A DNA stretch of 7,923 bases from Balneolales bacterium (GTDB lineage: Bacteria; Bacteroidota; Rhodothermia; Balneolales; Natronogracilivirgulaceae). The stretch covers positions 1-7,923 of the forward strand of contig SKNL01000265.1 of NCBI GenBank assembly GCA_007120555.1, given 5' to 3'. The notes under the pieces were generated by a model. The model saw only the letters and a list, made by a program, of their open reading frames with translations, was not told the DNA's origin and made no database searches. The position numbers were made by a program, and so were the translations under genes. Positions 1 through 4,926 of this stretch are shown piece after piece; position 1 is the stretch's first letter; the number at the start of each line of letters is the position of its first letter.

Positions 1-344
1 ACCGATATGCGCGCCCGTCCGAATTCGCGTTTTTCGGCATCCGAAACAGAGCCGGGCGAGATCGAGTGCGTCATGATCTGAAGCCCGTAGCAGATACCCA
101 GGACAGGGACATCCAGTTCAAAGACGGCGTCGTTCAGCTCGGGAGCGCCCGGATCGTTGACGCTCATGGGACCGCCCGAAAGGATCACTCCGGACGGGGG
201 ACGCGATTCAAACGTTTTCAGGTCGACGTTGTAGGGGTGTATTTCACAATAGACCTGGCTTTCGCGAACCCTGCGGGCAATCAGCTGATTGTACTGGGAG
301 CCGTAATCCAGGATAAGGATCCATTCATTTTCTGGTTTGATCAT
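1..344 (-). CDS. guaA: GMP synthase (glutamine-hydrolysing), N-terminal part, runs off the window
   Basis: This is the first 114 codons of GMP synthase, which aminates XMP to GMP with glutamine and ATP in the cytoplasm (purine synthesis). Only the class-I glutamine amidotransferase domain is inside the window. The opening ILILDYGSQYNQLIARRVRE, the oxyanion-loop ILSGGPMSVND (residues 54-64) and the nucleophile elbow LGICYGLQ with catalytic Cys85 are all clear. The later His/Glu of the triad, the ATP-pyrophosphatase domain and the dimerisation domain lie beyond base 1. The ATG at 344 is preceded by GGAAGGGA at 10-nt spacing, so the start is well supported. After the Cys elbow the segment THSISPGSV replaces the common HxLGGxV and seems about one residue longer, a small departure from the family norm. 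The gene follows gcvH by 33 nt and is probably co-transcribed with it. Confidence 0.95.
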   Translation of the reverse strand, partial: MIKPENEWILILDYGSQYNQLIARRVRESQVYCEIHPYNVDLKTFESRPPSGVILSGGPMSVNDPGAPELNDAVFELDVPVLGICYGLQIMTHSISPGSVSDAEKREFGRARIS

Positions 345-354
345 GTGGCACAGA

Positions 355-362
355 TCCCTTCC
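355..362 (-). promoter_or_regulatory. Ribosome binding site of guaA
   Basis: The minus strand reads GGAAGGGA, 10 nt before the guaA ATG. It matches the anti-Shine-Dalgarno well and fixes the start at 344. It contrasts with gcvH, accC and efp in the same block, which have no such site. Confidence 0.6.
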
Positions 363-377
363 GGGGATTAAGCGTGA

Positions 378-758
378 TCAGGCAATAATTTCGTTATAGT
401 CATCTACGGTAAGCAGTTCTTCAAGCTGGGCAGGTTCACTCAGCTTGATCTTGATCATCCACCCCTTACCGTAGGGATCTTCGTTGATCAGTTCCGGCTC
501 ATCTTCCAGGGCTTCGTTCCACTCCAGGATCTCGCCCGTTACCGGCATGTAGAGCTCGGATACGGTCTTAACGGCTTCCACCGTCCCGAACGTGTCGTCT
601 TTGTCCACCGGCTCTCCCACCTTGTCGATTTTGACAAATACGATGTCGCCAAGCTCATTCTGTGCAAAATCGGTGATGCCTACGGTTACCGTTCCATCTC
701 CGTTGTCGCGAACCCATTCGTGTTCACGTGTGTATTTGAGTTCTTTGGGATGATTCAT
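378..758 (-). CDS. gcvH: Glycine cleavage system H protein (lipoyl carrier)
   Basis: A complete 126-aa H protein, the usual length for the family. It carries the aminomethyl group on a lipoyl-lysine between the P, T and L proteins of the glycine cleavage system. The N-terminal KYTREHEWVR and the GITDFAQNELGDIVFV block are typical. The lipoylated lysine is Lys64 in the hallmark GTVEAVKTVSELYMPVTGEI. The C-terminal helical part, with PYGKGWMIKI, is intact. The start ATG at 758 lies 9 nt after the accC stop. No Shine-Dalgarno site is visible; an A-rich stretch precedes the ATG, which fits leaderless-like or coupled initiation as seen in Bacteroidota. The genes for GcvT and GcvP are not in the window, so this is a detached H gene sitting between biotin-dependent fatty acid genes and guaA. 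H protein can also act as a lipoyl donor or assembly scaffold in some bacteria; nothing here tells which role dominates. Confidence 0.97.
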   Translation of the reverse strand: MNHPKELKYTREHEWVRDNGDGTVTVGITDFAQNELGDIVFVKIDKVGEPVDKDDTFGTVEAVKTVSELYMPVTGEILEWNEALEDEPELINEDPYGKGWMIKIKLSEPAQLEELLTVDDYNEIIA

Positions 759-767
759 AATGTTTTT

Positions 768-2120
768 TTAGGAAGGATCGGGTTGAAACTTGAAATGATT
801 TTCAAGGTACTTGGTATCAAAATGACCGCTGACGAAAGCCGGGTCACTCATGAGTTGCAGCTGGTAGGGAATATTGGTTTTGATTCCCTCAATTACAAAT
901 TCGCTGAGGGATCTTTTCATGCGCTCGATGGCCAGTCGGCGGTCAGGGGCGCTTACGATCAGTTTGGCTATCATGGAATCGTAGTAGGGCGGGACGGTAT
1001 ATCCGGCGTAGGCGTGCGTATCCACCCGGACACTGTGTCCGCCAGGCAGATGGAACGTCTGGATCTTGCCGGCGGAGGGACGGAAGTTGAATTCCGGGTC
1101 TTCGGCATTGATCCGGCATTCGATGCTGTGGCCGCGCATTTTGAGCGGCTTCCTGTCCAGCGGAAGCCCTGCGGCAACCTCGATCTGGCGCTGGATAAGG
1201 TCTTCGTTGGTGACTTCCTCGGTGACCGGATGTTCTACCTGGATCCGGGTGTTCATCTCCATGAAGTAGAAATTGTGGTCTTTGTCGAGCAGGAACTCGA
1301 TGGTGCCGGCGCCTTCGTACTGGATGGATTCGGCTGCGGCAATGGCGGCCTGCCCCATTTTTTCGCGGAGCTGGGGCGTCATGACGGGACACGGGGCCTC
1401 TTCCACCATTTTCTGGTATCGTCGCTGCATGGAGCAGTCGCGCTCGCCGTAGTGGGTGACCAGGCCGTGACGGTCACCGATGATCTGGATCTCGACATGG
1501 CGCGGCTCTACGATGAACTTCTCCAGATAAATGTCGCCGTTGCCGAAGCAGGAGACGGCCTCGTTGCGGGCGGCAATGAGCTGGCGGTCGATCTCCTTTT
1601 CCTCCATGACGATCCGCATGCCGCGTCCGCCCCCGCCCGCCGATGCTTTGAAGATGACGGGGTAGCCGATGTCGGCGGCAATCCTTTTTGCCTCATCGGC
1701 AGAACGGATGACGCTCGGGCTGCCGGGAATGGTCGGCACGCCGAATTTCATGATGTTCTCACGGGCCACGGACTTGTTGCCCATGGTGTCGATCATCTTG
1801 GGCGATGGCCCGATGAACTTGATGTTGTGTTCCTCGCAGATGCGGGAGAATTCGGCGTTTTCGGCAAGGAATCCATAGCCGGGATGGATGGCCTTGGCAT
1901 CGGTGATTTCTGCGGCAGCAATGATGCGCGGGATTTTCAGATAACTGTCCCGAGCGGCAGGCGGACCGATGCATACGGCTTCGTCGGCGAATTTCACATG
2001 AAGGCTTTTCTCGTCTGCCGTGGAGTAGACGGCAACGGTCTTGATGCCCATTTCACGGCAGGTCCGGATGATGCGCAGCGCGATCTCGCCCCGGTTGGCA
2101 ATAAGGATTTTATCAAACAT
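768..2120 (-). CDS. accC: Acetyl-CoA carboxylase, biotin carboxylase subunit
   Basis: A full-length 450-aa biotin carboxylase, the same size as the E. coli enzyme. It carboxylates the biotin on AccB with ATP and bicarbonate, the first half-reaction of fatty acid synthesis. Domains in order: N-terminal Rossmann-like domain (1-112, MFDKILIANRGEIALRIIR), ATP-grasp domain (about 113-320) and C-terminal domain (about 330-445). Visible active-site residues by motif: Lys116 in GNKSVAR, Lys158 before the glycine-rich loop GGGGRGM, His208, Lys237, Glu275, Glu288 and Asn290 in MEMNTRIQVEHP, Arg292, Gln294, Val295, Glu296 and Arg336. The position of E. coli His236 is Tyr235 here. The first ATG is 8 nt after the accB stop with no Shine-Dalgarno site, so it is probably translated by coupling to accB. 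The accA/accD transferase genes are not in the window. A single-copy AccC could also serve other acyl-CoA carboxylases, but the adjacent accB makes the acetyl-CoA assignment strong. Confidence 0.97.
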   Translation of the reverse strand: MFDKILIANRGEIALRIIRTCREMGIKTVAVYSTADEKSLHVKFADEAVCIGPPAARDSYLKIPRIIAAAEITDAKAIHPGYGFLAENAEFSRICEEHNIKFIGPSPKMIDTMGNKSVARENIMKFGVPTIPGSPSVIRSADEAKRIAADIGYPVIFKASAGGGGRGMRIVMEEKEIDRQLIAARNEAVSCFGNGDIYLEKFIVEPRHVEIQIIGDRHGLVTHYGERDCSMQRRYQKMVEEAPCPVMTPQLREKMGQAAIAAAESIQYEGAGTIEFLLDKDHNFYFMEMNTRIQVEHPVTEEVTNEDLIQRQIEVAAGLPLDRKPLKMRGHSIECRINAEDPEFNFRPSAGKIQTFHLPGGHSVRVDTHAYAGYTVPPYYDSMIAKLIVSAPDRRLAIERMKRSLSEFVIEGIKTNIPYQLQLMSDPAFVSGHFDTKYLENHFKFQPDPS

Positions 2121-2128
2121 AATGCAGG

Positions 2129-2644
2129 TCAGGATGGATCGATGTGAAAGAGCGGCTGGTCAAACTCCACGGGCTGGCCGTCTTCAACCAGTATTTTTAC
2201 AATTTTGCCAGAGTGCTCCGATTCGATCTCATTCATGATTTTCATGGCCTCCACAATGCAGATTACGGCACCTTTGGAGACCGTATCCCCGACATTGACG
2301 AACGCGTTGGATTCCGGGGAAGGGGAGCGGTAAAAGGTCCCGACGATCGGGGAACGGACAGTGAGATAGCTGTTATCTGTGCCGGATGTTGCCGGGGACT
2401 CGGGTGCGGGCGCCTGGGGAGATGAGGGCGTTCCGGCTGACTGCGATGCAGATGAAGCGCCACCGGGGAGCTGGAATTCCATCGGTTGCGGATGACCCAT
2501 GTACATGGAGGACGAGCCCTCTTTCATGATGGTATCTGGACGTTTTTTGACCCTTATCTTTAAATTCCCTTCTTCAATCTCAACTTCATTGACATCATTC
2601 TCCGAAATGAGCTTGAGAAGGTTTCTTACGGTTTTCAAATCCAT
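2129..2644 (-). CDS. accB: Acetyl-CoA carboxylase, biotin carboxyl carrier protein
   Basis: A 171-aa BCCP, typical in length. The N-terminal dimerisation/AccC-binding helix region (1-37, MDLKTVRNLLKLISENDVNE) is followed by a flexible Ala/Pro/Ser/Gly-rich linker (about 40-90) and the biotinyl domain (92-171). The biotin attachment site is Lys135 in VEAMKIMNEIE. The 'thumb' that is diagnostic for AccB rather than for other biotinyl domains is present as SPIVGTFYRSPSPES. The ATG at 2644 has GGAG (2650-2653) 5 nt upstream, a rather close but usable ribosome site, and sits 13 nt after the efp stop. The linker contains an unusual Met- and His-bearing piece (SSSMYMGHPQPMEF) before the Ser/Ala/Pro run. 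The cluster efp-accB-accC is common across many bacteria, so the call is secure. Confidence 0.96.
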   Translation of the reverse strand: MDLKTVRNLLKLISENDVNEVEIEEGNLKIRVKKRPDTIMKEGSSSMYMGHPQPMEFQLPGGASSASQSAGTPSSPQAPAPESPATSGTDNSYLTVRSPIVGTFYRSPSPESNAFVNVGDTVSKGAVICIVEAMKIMNEIESEHSGKIVKILVEDGQPVEFDQPLFHIDPS

Positions 2645-2657
2645 GATATCTCCAGGT

Positions 2658-3230
2658 TTAAAGTTTAACTCGTTCCAGATAGGTTCCTTCTTTTGAATTT
2701 ACCTTGACCAGGTCTCCCTGGTTGATAAAAAGAGGTACCTGTATAGTGGCGCCGGATTCCAGCGTGGCAGGTTTGGAGCCGCCCTGAGCTGTATCTCCCT
2801 TGAAGCCAGGTTCGGTTTCAGAAACTTTCAGGATCACGTGGTCCGGGAGCTCGGTGAACAGGATTTCCTCGGTTTCGGCCTGGACTACGACCTGAACGTC
2901 CTGGTTCTCTTTCAGGAAATCGGGCCGGTCCAGTTTTTCCCGGGGAATAGGAATCTGTTCGTAGGTCTCTTTATGCATGAAATGGTAGATGTCATCTTCG
3001 CGGTAGATGTATTGGTAGGGACGGCGTTCGACGCGGACCGCTTCCACCGATTCACCGGCCCGGAATGTTTTGTCGAGGACTTTGCCGCTTACGACACCCT
3101 TGAGTTTTGTCCGCACAAATGCTCCGCCCTTGCCGGGTTTTACGTGCAGAAATTCAGTGATACTGTAGATGTCACCATTGATCATAATGGTGAGTCCGTT
3201 GCGAAAATCGGATGTGCTTACTTTAGACAT
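2658..3230 (-). CDS. efp: Elongation factor P
   Basis: A 190-aa EF-P, which binds between the P and E sites of stalled ribosomes and promotes peptide bonds at consecutive prolines. Three beta-barrel domains are recognisable: the KOW-like domain I (1-63), the OB domain II (about 66-128) and domain III (about 130-190). The conserved tip loop reads HVKPGKGGAF with Lys34, the residue that is post-translationally modified in lysine-type EF-Ps. No epmA/epmB-like gene is in view, so the modification is unknown. The ATG at 3230 (MSKVSTSDFRNGLTIM) matches the family N-terminus. The frame stays open 45 codons further upstream, but that stretch is low in family similarity and covers the promoter and repeats, so I reject it. 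No Shine-Dalgarno site precedes the ATG. It is the apparent first gene of the efp-accB-accC-gcvH-guaA run. Confidence 0.96.
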   Translation of the reverse strand: MSKVSTSDFRNGLTIMINGDIYSITEFLHVKPGKGGAFVRTKLKGVVSGKVLDKTFRAGESVEAVRVERRPYQYIYREDDIYHFMHKETYEQIPIPREKLDRPDFLKENQDVQVVVQAETEEILFTELPDHVILKVSETEPGFKGDTAQGGSKPATLESGATIQVPLFINQGDLVKVNSKEGTYLERVKL

Positions 3231-3263
3231 ATGGATTGGTAACAATTGGTTATAATCAAAGAC

Positions 3264-3295
3264 CAAAAATACCATTGTTGCAGCTTTCAGACAAA
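3264..3295 (-). promoter_or_regulatory. Candidate Bacteroidota-type promoter for the efp-accBC-gcvH-guaA run
   Basis: On the minus strand TTTG (3292-3295) is followed, after 20 nt, by TATTTTTG (3264-3271). This fits the Bacteroidota primary-sigma pattern of TTTG/TTG near -33 and TAnnTTTG near -7. Transcription would begin near 3258, giving a leader of roughly 30 nt without a Shine-Dalgarno site before the efp ATG. A sigma70-like TATAAC lies a little downstream but lacks a fitting -35 box. Assignment is by motif only. Confidence 0.5.
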
Positions 3296-3305
3296 TCTGT
3301 TGCAG
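3276..3305. repeat. Pair of 8-bp direct repeats bracketing the efp upstream promoter box
   Basis: TGTTGCAG occurs at 3276-3283 and again at 3298-3305 on the plus strand, 22 bp apart (about two helical turns). Between them CAGA (3288-3291) and TCTG (3296-3299) form an inverted repeat centred exactly on the CAAA that is the TTTG promoter box on the minus strand. The arrangement resembles an operator but no regulator is identified. Confidence 0.45.
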
Positions 3306-3319
3306 TGATATCCGGCGGA

Positions 3320-3371
3320 GCGTCCAGTCCCAGCGTCCAGCCAGGGCATCCAGTCGCAACGTCAAGCCGGA
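3320..3371. repeat. Degenerate 13-bp tandem repeat upstream of efp
   Basis: Three units begin at 3320, 3333 and 3346 in exact 13-bp register: gcgtccagtccca, gcgtccagccagg and gcatccagtcgca. They share the core GCRTCCAG. A fourth, weaker unit (acgtcaagccgga, 3359-3371) matches the second unit at about 9 of 13 places. The array lies between the transporter stop and the candidate efp promoter. It is noncoding on the minus-strand reading used here. Function is unknown: a protein-binding array, a slippage remnant or chance are all possible. Confidence 0.5.
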
Positions 3372-3420
3372 GTGATCTATTGAAACCCGCAGTGTGGGAT
3401 TGGATTCAGGTGGCAGTCAG

Positions 3421-4779
3421 TCAGCGTATCAGATTGTAGAGTGTGGTGATCAGAACCAAAGCGATCAGCAGCGGACAAATGTATGTAACAAAAACCGGCC
3501 ATATTTTCGGGAACAGGGTGTTATCCATATCCTCAAATCCGTGCCTGATCTCATCCATGGCTTTTTCAGATTTCCAGAACCAGGCAAGGAAGGTGCAAAG
3601 CATCAGCCCGCCCAGTGGAAGCCCCACATTGTTGAAAATGGTTGCCAGGACATCGATAAGATTGATATTGAAGGATATGATCACGGCAAAAAGCATGACA
3701 AGGCCGCCAATGCCGATGGATGCTTTTTTCCGCGAAACCTGATGCTCGTCAATAAGGTATGAGACCGGAACCTCCAGCAGGGAGATGGTGGAGGTGAGGG
3801 CAGCCATGCTCAGCAGCACAAAAAAAGAAGCACCGAACAGCAGTCCGAAAAAGCCGCCCATCGACTTGAAGAGGTTGGGCAGCACATCGAAGACCAGGGT
3901 GGTGCTGGCAAACAGCCGTCCGTCCTCATCCATGATGGTGATGCCGCTGTACTGGGCGACGAACATGGCCGGTATGATCAACAGTCCCGCCAGGAATGCG
4001 ATGCCTACATCCGCAAGGGTTACATAGGTGGCGGATTCGACGATATTCTGATTTTTTTTGAGGTAGGAACCGTAGGTGAGAAGGGCACCCATTCCCAGAG
4101 AGAGCGAGAAAAAGGCCTGCCCGAGAGCTGCAAAGACAAGGCTGGTGTTGACGACAGAAAAATCAGGCAGCAGATAGAGCCGCAAACCGTCCATGCTGCC
4201 TCGCAGGGTGAAGACATAGACGATCATGATGATCAGCACGGCAATCAGGATAGGCATCATGGTTTTTGTAGCACGTTCGATGCCATTGCTGACTCCGCCG
4301 GTGATGATTGCAATCGTGGCAATCATGAAGAGGATTGTGAAAATGGCGTTTTTAAAACCGTTTCCAAGGTCCGCAACCCATTCCGAGGCGCCGGTGAGGC
4401 CGGTGAAATAGAAAATTTCCCCGAACACGAATCCGAACGTCCATCCGGCGACGACCAGGTAAAAAGAGAGGATCATCACCCCGCACATGACTCCCCAGAG
4501 GCCGATCAGTGGAGGGAACCAGCCGTTGCCCAGTTTCTTGAAGGCGCCGACCGGGTTGCGCCGGGTGTTGCGGCCGATGGCAAATTCGGCGATCATGACG
4601 GGCAGGCCAACGATCAGGCAGCAGATGAGGTAGATGAGGATGAACGAGGCACCGCCGTTTTCGGCTACCTGTGTTGGAAAGCCCCATATGTTCCCCAGCC
4701 CGACAGCAGATCCGGCCGCCGCCAGTACAAAACCAAGCTTGGAATTCCAGTTGCCTCTTTCAGTCCTATGTTCTGACAA
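3421..4779 (-). CDS. Sodium-dependent transporter, neurotransmitter:sodium symporter (NSS/SNF) family
   Basis: A 452-aa inner-membrane protein of the LeuT-fold NSS family, which couples uptake of amino acids or related solutes to sodium. About 11 membrane helices can be drawn (roughly 14-35, 44-66, 88-118, 142-160, 174-192, 212-237, 251-275, 307-340, 355-372, 374-401, 427-449), like MhsT/Tyt1-type bacterial members rather than 12-helix LeuT. The unwound helix 1 reads AAAGSAVGLGNIWGFP, keeping Gly23, Ala25, Val26 and Asn30 at the sodium-site positions of LeuT. Thr329-Ser330 in SMAALTSTISLLE match the LeuT Na2 Thr-Ser pair. Asp257 in the helix-7 motif LADVGIAFLAG is the acidic residue usual in bacterial members. 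The start is a TTG with GGAG 6 nt upstream; an in-frame TAA lies just before, and the family N-terminus begins at once. Substrate cannot be read from sequence; aromatic or branched amino acids are plausible. It has 190-nt and 146-nt flanking gaps, so it may be its own unit. Confidence 0.92.
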   Translation of the reverse strand: MSEHRTERGNWNSKLGFVLAAAGSAVGLGNIWGFPTQVAENGGASFILIYLICCLIVGLPVMIAEFAIGRNTRRNPVGAFKKLGNGWFPPLIGLWGVMCGVMILSFYLVVAGWTFGFVFGEIFYFTGLTGASEWVADLGNGFKNAIFTILFMIATIAIITGGVSNGIERATKTMMPILIAVLIIMIVYVFTLRGSMDGLRLYLLPDFSVVNTSLVFAALGQAFFSLSLGMGALLTYGSYLKKNQNIVESATYVTLADVGIAFLAGLLIIPAMFVAQYSGITIMDEDGRLFASTTLVFDVLPNLFKSMGGFFGLLFGASFFVLLSMAALTSTISLLEVPVSYLIDEHQVSRKKASIGIGGLVMLFAVIISFNINLIDVLATIFNNVGLPLGGLMLCTFLAWFWKSEKAMDEIRHGFEDMDNTLFPKIWPVFVTYICPLLIALVLITTLYNLIR

Positions 4780-4785
4780 TTTATT

Positions 4786-4789
4786 CTCC
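4786..4789 (-). promoter_or_regulatory. Ribosome binding site deciding the TTG start of the transporter
   Basis: GGAG on the minus strand stands 6 nt before the TTG at 4779. An in-frame TAA five codons upstream of the TTG, inside the gap, excludes any longer N-terminus, and the conserved helix 1 starts only a dozen codons in. The TTG is therefore the only sensible start. Confidence 0.7.
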
Positions 4790-4842
4790 GATTACGTCCT
4801 GTAATATCCTGTCCGTCAGGAAGGTAAGCGAGATAAGCACAG

Positions 4843-4871
4843 AGTATACTGCAACGCGGGTTCAAGAGCAA
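4843..4871 (-). promoter_or_regulatory. Candidate promoter of the transporter gene
   Basis: The minus strand has TATACT (4843-4848), one base off the sigma70 -10 consensus, with TTGCTC (4866-4871) 17 nt upstream as a weak -35 box. The start would be near 4836, leaving a leader of about 57 nt. That leader carries a perfect TCCTG/CAGGA hairpin (4807-4821) and a further CAGGA copy. No TAnnTTTG box was seen here, so this differs from the efp promoter. Motif-level evidence only. Confidence 0.35.
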
Positions 4872-4875
4872 CAGG

Positions 4876-4895
4876 AAAAATAGCCTCACAAAGGC
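4876..4895 (-). terminator. Weak candidate terminator after the debranching-enzyme gene
   Basis: On the minus strand GCCT (4892-4895) and AGGC (4883-4886) can pair around the 5-nt loop TTGTG, followed by TATTTTT (T run at 4876-4880). The four-pair stem is short, so termination would be inefficient; read-through into the transporter is possible. Confidence 0.25.
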
Positions 4896-4905
4896 CCCGC
4901 CGTCT

Positions 4906-4926
4906 AGCTGAAGAGACCCGTCAGCT
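4906..4926. repeat. 6-bp inverted repeat just after the GH13 stop codon
   Basis: AGCTGA (4906-4911) and TCAGCT (4921-4926) are perfect inverted arms around a 9-nt loop. The right arm touches the stop codon of the GH13 gene. No T run follows directly, so it is not a standard intrinsic terminator; it could shield the transcript end, cooperate with the weak hairpin 11 nt further on, or be chance. Confidence 0.35.

Noticed and set aside
66..371. Plus-strand open frame opposite guaA.
   Set aside because: Same codon-aligned mirror effect over the clear guaA amidotransferase domain.
720..2147. A 475-codon open frame on the plus strand covering all of accC.
   Set aside because: It is codon-aligned with accC, so each of its codons is the complement of an accC codon. 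Stops would arise only from TTA, CTA or TCA codons in accC, which this gene avoids. The translation resembles no family, and accC is unmistakable.
2838..3242. Plus-strand open frame opposite efp.
   Set aside because: Codon-aligned complement of efp with no recognisable protein; EF-P on the minus strand is complete.
3239..3253. Near-palindrome around CAATTG in the efp leader (TAAC...GTTA).
   Set aside because: One mismatched pair in a very short, A/T-rich stretch; too likely by chance to list as an operator.
3231..3365. 45-codon N-terminal extension of efp from a TTG at 3365.
   Set aside because: EF-P family proteins begin near the MSKVSTSDFRNG sequence at 3230; the extension overlaps the promoter motif and repeats and lacks a ribosome site.
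3374..3400. Possible terminator after the transporter (CCC...GGG followed by TTT).
   Set aside because: Only three base pairs and a three-base T run; not enough to call.
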